This document shows positions 9,604 through 17,586 of a stretch of DNA of 64,000 nucleotides, piece after piece (the stretch's first letter is position 1; each line of letters starts with the position of its first letter). Origin of the DNA: Arenibacter catalasegens. GTDB taxonomy: Bacteria > Bacteroidota > Bacteroidia > Flavobacteriales > Flavobacteriaceae. The DNA is taken from the NCBI RefSeq assembly GCF_002909235.1, contig NZ_PHQQ01000005.1, forward strand, positions 124,001 to 188,000. The letters run 5' to 3'. The translations under genes and the position numbers were made by a program. The notes below the pieces were generated by a model. That model did not search any database, was not told where the DNA came from, and saw only the letters and a list, made by a program, of their open reading frames with translations.

Positions 9604-9963
9604 ATCATTGGTGTTTTTATAAAGGTAGGTAATCCTCTTTTTTTGTATTGTGTAAACTTATTTAGTTTTTAACGAGGTTATGAACATTATGGTTTAACCC
9701 CATTATAACTATATAAATAGTAACCATAAACTATTATAAATAACCTACACCAAAAAATAGGTCCGTGACCTTCATTGTGCTCTCCATTTGTAGTAAAATA
9801 CTTATATCTAATTGAAATTTTCATTATTATCACCCTATTATATTTTCATTTTGAACAAAAAAATGGGACGTAATTTAGATATACCTAAATCGGCGTACAT
9901 TTCTTCTTTCCGAAGGTATTAGGGTAAATTTCTTTACTAATTTTGCAGTAAAATTACTGTGAT
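9604..9963. other. Intergenic, 360 bp, no gene seen
   Basis: AT-rich sequence between divergent genes. I see no ORF with coding character on either strand. The only signal is a promoter core near the right end, listed separately. Confidence 0.5.
9938..9945 (+). promoter_or_regulatory. Candidate promoter core TAnnTTTG for the thioesterase gene
   Basis: TAATTTTG matches the Bacteroidota -7 consensus TAnnTTTG and lies 18 bp before the thioesterase ATG. No convincing -33 TTG was found at the usual distance. Confidence 0.35.
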
Positions 9964-10359
9964 ATGAGATTTCATACTAGAAAATGGGTAAAGCCAGAAG
10001 ATTTAAATGCCAATGGAACCTTGTTTGGTGGTAAGTTACTGGCTTGGATAGATGAGGAAGCCGCTCTATATAGTATTATACAACTGGAAAATAAGCGGGT
10101 AGTTACCAAATACATGTCCGAAATAAACTTTATGTCCACGGCATTAAAAGGGGACATTGTAGAAATAGGAATAGGCGTAGTGAAATTTGGAAAAACCTCT
10201 TTGACGCTCAACTGTGAAGTTCGAAACAAAATGACTAGGGAAACCATTGTTACCGTAGACAATATTATAATGGTAAATCTTGGTGCTGACGGTAAACCCA
10301 AGCCTCATGGAAAAACCAAAATAGAATTTGTTAAGGATAGGTTAGCCGCAGAAGTTTAG
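9964..10359 (+). CDS. Acyl-CoA thioesterase (hot-dog fold, YciA-like)
   Basis: A 131-residue single hot-dog-domain protein. The N-terminal part has the family pattern of a long helix with NANGTLFGGKLLAWIDEEAA, where the Asn-x-x-Gly-x-x-Phe-Gly-Gly and Asp/Glu residues form the active site. The central strand reads FMSTALKGDIVEIGIGVVKFGKTSLTL. These enzymes hydrolyse acyl-CoA thioesters in the cytosol. The substrate chain length cannot be read from the sequence. The gene ends with a 4-bp convergent overlap with the M19 dipeptidase gene. Confidence 0.88.
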   Translation: MRFHTRKWVKPEDLNANGTLFGGKLLAWIDEEAALYSIIQLENKRVVTKYMSEINFMSTALKGDIVEIGIGVVKFGKTSLTLNCEVRNKMTRETIVTVDNIIMVNLGADGKPKPHGKTKIEFVKDRLAAEV

Positions 10360-11645
10360 CTCTGGCCTAAGCCTTTGGCAACTTTCTGTACCTGATCTAA
10401 TACCCGTAGTAAATTGCCGCCCCAAAGTTTGGTAATTTGCTCTTCGGAATACCCCCTTCTCACCAGTTCAAGAGTAACATTGGGGGTTTCGGATGCATCT
10501 GACCAACCGTCAATACCGCCACCTCCATCGAAATCAGAACTAATTCCTACATGATCAATACCTATTAAATTCACCATATAATCAATATGATCTACAAAAT
10601 CCGATACGTTAACCGCCTGGGGCACATCACTTTTTGTCGTTAACAATACCTTTGCCTTGTCAACTACTTTTGGATAATTCTCAGAAAAGATCTTCTTCTT
10701 TTCTTCGTTCAAATTGGCAAGATCATCGCCTTCATACCACTCTATACCCATGGAATCTGCAACTTCTTTATAAAATCCCGGCATAAAGGCAGTACGGGCT
10801 TCATGTTTTTCAGTATTTAAATAGGAGCTAAAGGCTACTGTTTGTACTACCCCGCCATTTTCTTTCATGAGCAACAATTGCTCATCATCCAAATTCCTAC
10901 TGTGATTACACAGTGCACGTGCAGAAGAATGGGATGCAATTATTGGAGCTTTGGATAGGGTAATCATTTGTTTCATAGACTCCTTGGATACATGGGATAC
11001 GTCTACCATGATTCCCAATCTATTCATCTCACTTACCGCTTTTTTACCCAGGGCGCTCAAGCCGTTATGCAACCAAATACCATCGACCTCACCAGTATTG
11101 GAATCACAAAATTGACTGTGTCCATTGTGGGACAGCGAAATGTATCGCGCCCCCAATTGATAATAATTCTCAAATTCAGACAGATCTTCGCCAATAGGGT
11201 AGGCATTTTCTACCCCTATCATGGCCACTTTCTTGCCTGTTTTTATAATCCTATTGACGTCGTCAGAGGAATAAGCAAGTTCAATTTCTTCCGGTGCTAT
11301 TTCTTCACATAATTTATGAATAGCCTTGAATTTTGCCATGGCATTTTCTTTGGCCTGGGCAAATCCTGTTTCGTCCAAGGTGCCTTGACCGGTATAAACT
11401 ATTAACCAGGGCACATCCAAACCGCCGCTTTTTAAGGTGGGTAGGTTTACTTGATTGTCCAATTTCTGGGTGTAGTTTAAAGTATCCGTAAAATTAGCAA
11501 CGTCAATATCTACATGGGTATCTATTGTGATAACCTCCTTGTGGATTCGTTCAGCTTTTTCTTCGATCGATTCCGTCACTGCATCCTGCTTCTCTTTACA
11601 AGCGGCAATCGTTAAAATACACATAAATCCGATAAAATGCTTCAT
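10356..11645 (-). CDS. Membrane dipeptidase, peptidase family M19, lipoprotein
   Basis: A 429-residue exported zinc dipeptidase of the renal dipeptidase type. The start is taken at ATG 11645, giving MKHFIGFMCILTIAACKEK, a short lipoprotein signal with Cys near residue 16; the ATG at 11669 would add eight residues. Metal-site motifs are visible: VITIDTHVDID (HxD) early, then LSHNGH, VDVSHVS, ASHSSARALCNHSRNLDD and the late GISSDFDGGGG. Members cleave dipeptides, including D-amino-acid-containing ones, in the periplasm or on the cell surface. It faces the thioesterase gene and is probably monocistronic. Confidence 0.92.
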   Translation of the reverse strand: MKHFIGFMCILTIAACKEKQDAVTESIEEKAERIHKEVITIDTHVDIDVANFTDTLNYTQKLDNQVNLPTLKSGGLDVPWLIVYTGQGTLDETGFAQAKENAMAKFKAIHKLCEEIAPEEIELAYSSDDVNRIIKTGKKVAMIGVENAYPIGEDLSEFENYYQLGARYISLSHNGHSQFCDSNTGEVDGIWLHNGLSALGKKAVSEMNRLGIMVDVSHVSKESMKQMITLSKAPIIASHSSARALCNHSRNLDDEQLLLMKENGGVVQTVAFSSYLNTEKHEARTAFMPGFYKEVADSMGIEWYEGDDLANLNEEKKKIFSENYPKVVDKAKVLLTTKSDVPQAVNVSDFVDHIDYMVNLIGIDHVGISSDFDGGGGIDGWSDASETPNVTLELVRRGYSEEQITKLWGGNLLRVLDQVQKVAKGLGQS

Positions 11646-11771
11646 GTTGAATGGCTTTGATACATACAAATAAAGGCATTTGACAACAGAAAATGAAGCC
11701 TAGATAACATTTAGTTGTAAACTGCCAATTAAAAGAGGAGTTTTAGCTTTCAGAACCCAAACTATTAAAAA

Positions 11772-13556
11772 TTGAAACCCAACAACCTACTATCACATCT
11801 GACAAATCTTGAAGGTCAACTAAATCATTTTTCCTTTGAAGAGTTAACGTCCGACGAGGCTTCCAAATTAAAAAAATCCTTTATGTCGTTTAAATATCGA
11901 CTAGAGGAAAAAGTATTGGGGCCTCAATCAAAAGCTTCGACTTTCAACAACAAAGACTTTGACCTGGCCATAGGACATCAGGAGATGACCCATATTTCTA
12001 AAAACAATTTGAATAGGGAAGAAGGTAAGCTACTTGCAAAAGTGGGTGATGAAATTAGGACCCCCATTAATGGAATTATTGAGTCTGTAAATCTATTAAA
12101 AGAGGGTAAGCTCACATCTGAGCAAATATTACACCTTAATTCTATAAGTAATTCCTCCAACAACCTTTTGGAAATCATTAATGAGTTGTTGGAATATACG
12201 AAGCTCACTTCAGGAAAAGAAAAGTTTGAAAATATAGATTTTAATTTTCAGCGTATCATTAAAGATACCCTATACCTGTGCAATACCCTTATAGTAAATA
12301 AGGATGTTACATTAGAAGTAGATTTGGACACTGAAATTCCAGAAATACTAAATGGCGACCCTTCCAAATTATCTCAAATACTTTTAACTCTATTAGGAAA
12401 CTCTATAAAACTTATAGACAAAGGAAGTGTACTTCTAAAAATTAAACTCAGAAAACATCACCAGAATTATTATTTACTAAATTTTGAAATATCAGATTCG
12501 GGAACAGGTACTTCAAAAAATAATTCCAAAACGAATATCGACTATCCTAATAGCTACGAAACAAATGAGCATGATTCAGGAATAAGTCTTGCCATTATTA
12601 AAGGAATAATAGAAATTCTTAATGGTTCCATGGCTACAATGGGCACTTTAAGCGATGGCCCTGCTTTTAGGTTTACCATACCGTATAAAAGAAGTAAGAA
12701 AACAAAAACAGACCGCTATCCGGAATATACTGCTAACATAAATGCAGAAAATAAAAATATAGAAGGTCTCCATGTACTTGTATTTGAGGACAATATTCTT
12801 ATCCAAAAAATAGTTGAACAGCGCTTAAAAAAATGGGGTTGTATAGTACATGTTACCCATAACGGCCTAGCTGGTGTGGACTACTTACACAGGCATGCCG
12901 TAGACATGGTGCTAATGGATCTCAGAATGCCAGAAATGAATGGTTTGCAAGTTGCCCAAAGAATTCGCGAATCCCTCAACATCAATTTCAACAATGTACC
13001 TATTATAATGCTTTCCAATGCTGTTACCATTAATGAGAAAAATAAGTGCAAAGCTTTGGGAGTAGATGATTTTATATTAAGGCCGTATAGCCCTGATGAA
13101 TTACTGACTATTTTATATAAATATAAAAAGAAAACAGAATCCGATACTGGACTAAAACCCGATAATGGAATTGCCTCATTCTTTATAAATAAAGAAACAG
13201 TTGAAGTTAGTTTAACCGACATTTTGGAAGAGTGTATGGGGGAAATTGATCTGTTGGAAGAGCTCATTGGACTATTTAAGCAAAATATGCTGGATTTTAT
13301 TGGCAGAGCCAATATCTACATCCCGGAAGGCAACTTTAATCGTTTGGGGTTTGCCGCCCACAAGGTAAAAACAGGGCTTTCTATGATGAAGGCGGATAAA
13401 CTTTATTCCCTTGTAGATGAAATCGTTATATGTTGTAGGACCAATAGGGACCTGCCAAAAATCGGAAGATTATATGACCAATTACTATTATCATATCCAA
13501 TGGTGGAGAAAGCCATTGAAAGGGAATTAATGTTGTTGAAAAACAATAGGCAGTAG
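11772..13556 (+). CDS. Hybrid histidine kinase-like protein lacking the H-box histidine (HisKA-HATPase-REC-HPt)
   Basis: A 594-residue cytosolic protein with no membrane helix. In order: a leader of about 80 residues, a HisKA-like helix pair (85-150), a HATPase_c domain (about 185-310), a receiver (335-460) and a histidine phosphotransfer domain (about 485-590). The H-box reads VGDEIRTPINGI, with Asp93 (bases 12048-12050) where SHEIRTP kinases have the phospho-accepting His. The ATPase G1 box DSGTGTS is also weak. The receiver keeps Asp383 in LMDLRMPEMNG but has Ser for Thr (IIMLSNA) and Arg for Lys (ILRPYS). The HPt keeps His530 in AAHKVKTGLSM. Start is TTG, the only in-frame start before residue 38. 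The next gene follows after 29 bp. Confidence 0.85.
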   Translation: MKPNNLLSHLTNLEGQLNHFSFEELTSDEASKLKKSFMSFKYRLEEKVLGPQSKASTFNNKDFDLAIGHQEMTHISKNNLNREEGKLLAKVGDEIRTPINGIIESVNLLKEGKLTSEQILHLNSISNSSNNLLEIINELLEYTKLTSGKEKFENIDFNFQRIIKDTLYLCNTLIVNKDVTLEVDLDTEIPEILNGDPSKLSQILLTLLGNSIKLIDKGSVLLKIKLRKHHQNYYLLNFEISDSGTGTSKNNSKTNIDYPNSYETNEHDSGISLAIIKGIIEILNGSMATMGTLSDGPAFRFTIPYKRSKKTKTDRYPEYTANINAENKNIEGLHVLVFEDNILIQKIVEQRLKKWGCIVHVTHNGLAGVDYLHRHAVDMVLMDLRMPEMNGLQVAQRIRESLNINFNNVPIIMLSNAVTINEKNKCKALGVDDFILRPYSPDELLTILYKYKKKTESDTGLKPDNGIASFFINKETVEVSLTDILEECMGEIDLLEELIGLFKQNMLDFIGRANIYIPEGNFNRLGFAAHKVKTGLSMMKADKLYSLVDEIVICCRTNRDLPKIGRLYDQLLLSYPMVEKAIERELMLLKNNRQ

Positions 13557-13585
13557 AATCAATTACAAACAAGAAGGACCAACAA

Positions 13586-15349
13586 GTGAACATACCCAAA
13601 ATACATACCAACCTATTGTGGGATTTATCAGCCATATTCGTGTTGTTGACCATTTCATATTTGGTCATCAAATTCCTTTTAAAAAATAGCCTAATGATAA
13701 AATGGAACGATAGCACCGAAAGAAAGAATCACATTCGTGGAATCATATGTCAGCTTATACTTTATAAACAAGGAACGGTTCTAGTGGCAATGCAAGCCCA
13801 AGTAGACCTCAAGATGCAATTATGGAAGCTTTTAAGACAGTCTAATAGCAACAAACACATAATGAGCGAGATCTTAATTACACTGAACCATACCCTTGAA
13901 GATGAAGCCAAGCCTATAATCTACGGGCTATCTGAAGAATTTGAATTACATATTGAAGTTTTTAAAAAATTCCAAAGTTTAAAAAGTCACAGCACAGCAC
14001 ATACCGTAACCCCTGATTTAAATAACATGGACAACGGGAAGTTAAAAGACCTAGAATCAATTATGGAAGAACCTACTTTTGAAACACCATTGAACAACAA
14101 TTTGAAAGACAAGGGTGTACCTACCAATAGCACTTTTGGGAAAGAGTTTAGTACCGACTTCATTCCTAAGGTTGTCAAAGTTGAAGGAGAAATCAATACT
14201 TCATCCTTAGAACTACAGGAAAAGTTACTTACGGACCACGATATGGAATTCTTAATGGAGTTTTTGGATCTAGAAGATTTTGAAATCAACCCATATGAAG
14301 GAATAAGCAAGGAATTTGAAGTTGAAAAAAATGGTACACACAAAGCCAAAAGAGACGAGGGAGAAGCCTCGTTTTTGAACTTAGACTTTTTACCGATACT
14401 ATTTGAAGTTGAAGAGGAAAAGGAAGCCGTCAATCCATCAGTTGATATTTATGACATTGAAGTGGATTGCGAGGTGGTCATAGATCCCTACATCAAAAAA
14501 CAAATTAGCGACATGTTAAAATCGCATGTCAAAGAACAAATACAGGAAAATACCATTATTAATGAGGATGACATACTGGATTTGGGCGGAATGCAATTGC
14601 CAGTAGCAAAATTCTATTCGAATAAAGAGTCCAAAAGAGTAAAACTACTACATGCTATTGCTGAATTAGGCGATATTCGCGAGGTTGCATTGTTGAGTGA
14701 AATGATGGATGTAGAAGAAAATGAATCCATTGGTAACCTAATAAAGGAAATAATATTCAAATTCCTTGCTGAGTATCCATTGGACGAAAACGCGGAAGAA
14801 AGGAATGTAACCAAATTGGATTTTGGAAATCATTATGTTTTTAACCGTTTGTTCAACGCATTGGACATGGAATCGCAACTTATTTTGCTGGATGAAATTG
14901 AAACGATCGGAGAACAACATGAACTTGATTTTGTAAAGACCCTGCATAATCATCCAATAAGGATTATTCGCGAAAAAGCACAGTCTGTTACGGGTAGCCT
15001 TTGCAATAAATTAGGGATTGAGGATGATAATCAAAACGCAAACCAACTTCAATTTAAAAAAGAAAATATTTCAGATTCTGGAAACACTTTCAAAGAAACC
15101 TCCGATACACAATTAAACCCAAGTAAAAAGCCAATGGCCTTCATATCCTATAATGATAAGCATACCGCTCCTCAAGATTATATGGAATCCAATGACATTT
15201 TTAAAATAGATTTTGATATGGCCCCACCGGAAAAGCTAATTGATAGCAATCCTCCAAATGCTGGAAAAAGCACTTATATGCAGCAACTGGAAGAGATTCA
15301 CTTTCTGGAGCAATTGAAAGATCTAACCAATAAAATTTTTAATCGATAA
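13586..15349 (+). CDS. Membrane-anchored protein with HEAT-like region, unknown function
   Basis: A 587-residue protein from a GTG start at 13586. One N-terminal membrane helix (about residues 12-34, DLSAIFVLLTISYLVIKFLL) is followed by a helical region, then a long acidic, low-complexity linker (about 140-310), and a helical block about 345-480 with HEAT-like repeats such as KLLHAIAELGDIREVALLSE and LFNALDMESQLILLDEIE. The C-terminal 100 residues are polar. Such scaffolds bind other proteins. It sits 29 bp behind the degenerate hybrid kinase and probably shares its transcript, so a joint signalling role is a reasonable inference. I do not recognise a named family. Confidence 0.65.
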   Translation: MNIPKIHTNLLWDLSAIFVLLTISYLVIKFLLKNSLMIKWNDSTERKNHIRGIICQLILYKQGTVLVAMQAQVDLKMQLWKLLRQSNSNKHIMSEILITLNHTLEDEAKPIIYGLSEEFELHIEVFKKFQSLKSHSTAHTVTPDLNNMDNGKLKDLESIMEEPTFETPLNNNLKDKGVPTNSTFGKEFSTDFIPKVVKVEGEINTSSLELQEKLLTDHDMEFLMEFLDLEDFEINPYEGISKEFEVEKNGTHKAKRDEGEASFLNLDFLPILFEVEEEKEAVNPSVDIYDIEVDCEVVIDPYIKKQISDMLKSHVKEQIQENTIINEDDILDLGGMQLPVAKFYSNKESKRVKLLHAIAELGDIREVALLSEMMDVEENESIGNLIKEIIFKFLAEYPLDENAEERNVTKLDFGNHYVFNRLFNALDMESQLILLDEIETIGEQHELDFVKTLHNHPIRIIREKAQSVTGSLCNKLGIEDDNQNANQLQFKKENISDSGNTFKETSDTQLNPSKKPMAFISYNDKHTAPQDYMESNDIFKIDFDMAPPEKLIDSNPPNAGKSTYMQQLEEIHFLEQLKDLTNKIFNR

Positions 15350-15483
15350 AACTTTACAATCTCTTCATTTGACAACTAAAATGGAACCATACACAACATT
15401 TTATTGGTGCGAAAAGAGATAATAAATATGTTTACAGTATAATTATTGACCCAAACAATAATAATTTAAAACCAAGTCTTACT

Positions 15484-15582
15484 ATGTTATACGATACCTA
15501 CGGTGAGGAATACCTAGCATTCCTTCAAGATTTAAATGAAATTTTGAGTTTAAACGAATTAGTTGAGTTGGACTATATGTAG
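15484..15582 (+). CDS. Micropeptide A (32 aa), paralogue of the next ORF
   Basis: A short ATG ORF reading MLYDTYGEEYLAFLQDLNEI and then LSLNELVELDYM. It shares the core YLxFLxxLNEIL with the ORF 38 bp downstream, at the same distance from the start. A promoter-like TTG (15404-15406) and TATGTTTA (15427-15434), 20 bp apart, precede it, so it may be transcribed on its own. The predicted peptide is an acidic amphipathic helix with no signal peptide. Conservation of the protein sequence with divergent DNA between the two copies argues for translation. The function is unknown. Confidence 0.5.
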   Translation: MLYDTYGEEYLAFLQDLNEILSLNELVELDYM

Positions 15583-15620
15583 TGCAACGCAGAATTCAAA
15601 ATCTAAAACCCCTAATTAAG

Positions 15621-15722
15621 ATGGCAAAACAAAATCCAGACAACACTGCTTATTTAAATTTTATTGAAAATTTAAACGAAATCCTAATCGATTTCAATAT
15701 CAGTAAATTAAGTTATTCTTAA
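15621..15722 (+). CDS. Micropeptide B (33 aa), paralogue of the previous ORF
   Basis: An ATG ORF reading MAKQNPDNTAYLNFIENLNE and then ILIDFNISKLSYS. It aligns with micropeptide A through YLxFxxxLNEIL and a C-terminal hydrophobic-Leu-x-Tyr. It ends 14 bp before a strong terminator, which fits a real last gene of a transcript. Function unknown; possible roles include a small protein partner of the neighbouring kinase or HEAT protein. Confidence 0.5.
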   Translation: MAKQNPDNTAYLNFIENLNEILIDFNISKLSYS

Positions 15723-15735
15723 ACAAATTGATTAA

Positions 15736-15782
15736 AAAACAAAGAGGCCGAATAAACGTTGTTTATTCGGCCTCTTTGTTTT
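15736..15782. terminator. Strong bidirectional terminator
   Basis: Perfect 22-bp arms (15736-15757 and 15761-15782) with A and T runs at the ends separate the micropeptide transcript from the convergent sigma factor gene. Confidence 0.88.
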
Positions 15783-15789
15783 AGGGTAT

Positions 15790-16653
15790 TTATCCCAAAT
15801 AGGTTTTAAGTAATTTACTTCTAGAGTTATGTCGGAGCTTCCTAATGGCTTTTTCCCGTATCTGCCGAACTCTTTCCCTGGTAAGGTCAAAAGTCTGCCC
15901 AATCTCCGCCAAAGTCATGGACTGTAGGTCACCAATGCCATAATACAATTTTACAACATCGGCCTCTCTTTGGGACAAAGTGTCCAAAGCCCTATTGATC
16001 TCGGTATTTAAGGATTCTTGCAACAATAATGTGTCTGGTCTGGGAGACTCTCCCGAGCGTATAACATCATAAAGATTGGAATCCTCTCCGTCTCTTAGCG
16101 GAGCATCCATGGAAACGTGTCTCCCTGAATTTTTTAAGGATTGCTTAACCTCACTAACGGACATTTCCAATTCTTTGGCTATTTCCTCCGGTGACGGTGG
16201 TCTTTGATGTGCCTGCTCTAAATACGAAAATGTTTTTTTTATTTTATTTATGGAACCAATTTTGTTCAGGGGTAGGCGTACCACCCTAGATTGTTCGGCC
16301 AATGCTTGTAAAATAGCTTGGCGTATCCACCAAACTGCATATGATATAAATTTAAACCCCCTTGTCTCGTCGAAACGTTTGGCCGCCTTCACTAAACCTA
16401 CATTTCCCTCATTAATTAAATCCGGCAGCTTTAAACCTTGATTTTGATATTGTTTGGCAACGGAAACTACAAATCTTAAATTGGCAGTTGTAAGTTTTTC
16501 CAAGGCAATTTGATCTCCATCCCTTATTTTTTGTGCTAACTCCACCTCTTCATTTGCGGTGATCAACTCTATCTTACTGATATCTTGCAAATATTTGTCT
16601 AGTGATTTTGATTCCCTATTCGTAACCTGCTTGATAATCTTTAGTTGCCTCAT
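15790..16653 (-). CDS. rpoD: RNA polymerase sigma-70 factor (RpoD/group 1-2 type, 287 aa)
   Basis: The length and start ([20 protein letters not shown]) fit the short Bacteroidota primary sigma factor. Region 1.2 (about 18-50), region 2 with [20 protein letters not shown] and [20 protein letters not shown], region 3 ([20 protein letters not shown], then SMDAPL) and region 4 with [20 protein letters not shown] and the C-terminal [11 protein letters not shown] are all present. It would direct core polymerase to TAnnTTTG promoters. Several positions that are near-invariant in flavobacterial RpoD differ here (the region 3 start, and [14 protein letters not shown] in region 4), so it might be a close group 2 paralogue rather than the essential sigma factor. 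Confidence 0.85.
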   Translation of the reverse strand: MRQLKIIKQVTNRESKSLDKYLQDISKIELITANEEVELAQKIRDGDQIALEKLTTANLRFVVSVAKQYQNQGLKLPDLINEGNVGLVKAAKRFDETRGFKFISYAVWWIRQAILQALAEQSRVVRLPLNKIGSINKIKKTFSYLEQAHQRPPSPEEIAKELEMSVSEVKQSLKNSGRHVSMDAPLRDGEDSNLYDVIRSGESPRPDTLLLQESLNTEINRALDTLSQREADVVKLYYGIGDLQSMTLAEIGQTFDLTRERVRQIREKAIRKLRHNSRSKLLKTYLG

Positions 16654-16875
16654 ATATATTTGTTATTTGGAATTGTAAGTGTTAATCTCTCATTATACCT
16701 CTTTTTTATGTCTTTTCCAAAAGATGAAGCATTACTTATACATAATTTATGAGAAGTTTAAGATATTCATTATGGAATCCATTTATTAAAATACTAATTT
16801 ACTTTCTTGTACTATTTTTAAAGTTTTAAATAGGAAATTGCATTTCTTAAGTTGAAATTAAATTAATTGGGAAGA

Positions 16876-17385
16876 ATGAGTAAAAGAGCATTGGTCAAAT
16901 ATTTGTCTGCACTAAAGAAGAAGGAATTGGAGGAGCAATTAATAGACCTATATCAAAGATTTCCGACCGTAAAGGAATATTACGATTTTGTTTTCAACCC
17001 AAAGGAAGACAAGATGGTGCAGGAGGCTAAATTAAAGATATCGAATGAGTACTTTCCACTTAAAAGAAAAAGGCCCAAGGCCAGAAGGTCTGTTGCCCAA
17101 AAATATATAAAGCACTTCATAAAGCTTGGGGTAGATTCGCATTTAATCGCAGATCTTATGTTGTACAACCTAGAGGTGGCACAATCTTTTTCCTTAGAGA
17201 AAAATGTCCCAGAGGCCTTCTTTAAAAGTATGGCAAATTCATTTAACGAGCTTGTTAAATATATTTCTTTAAACGCGTTGCTTAGTGATTATAAAGACAG
17301 AATTGTTGCCTGCTACTTATTTTCCACAGACCATAATTGGCCCAATAGTGAAGACTTCTCAAGGTCTTTGGATATCATAGACTAA
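16876..17385 (+). CDS. DUF6155 family protein
   Basis: A 169-residue soluble helical protein. I start at ATG 16876 (MSKRALVKYLSALKKKELEE), the usual start of the family, rather than TTG at 16867. The block LYQRFPTVKEYYDFVFNPKE is the family signature. The rest is predicted helical with no catalytic motif visible. Function is unknown. It is transcribed divergently from the sigma factor gene, with a 220-bp gap. Confidence 0.8.
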   Translation: MSKRALVKYLSALKKKELEEQLIDLYQRFPTVKEYYDFVFNPKEDKMVQEAKLKISNEYFPLKRKRPKARRSVAQKYIKHFIKLGVDSHLIADLMLYNLEVAQSFSLEKNVPEAFFKSMANSFNELVKYISLNALLSDYKDRIVACYLFSTDHNWPNSEDFSRSLDIID

Positions 17386-17586
17386 ATACGGGTCGGCCTC
17401 CTAACTGTACATTTAAATCTAGAAAGGGGTTTATAAAATAATCTATATCCAACCCTTTACTTCTTCCGCTAATTCCCTTACCCTTTTGACTTTCGTTCAT
17501 TTTAGAGGTCACTAGCATTACTTCAATTTCATGTTTTTGCCCTATAAATTTGATACCAGCGTAAAAAACTCTTAATTTTGTAAGGT

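Noticed and set aside
13987-14433. 148-codon minus-strand ORF inside the HEAT-like gene
   Set aside because: Ser-rich antisense of an acidic Glu/Lys region, a common artefact.
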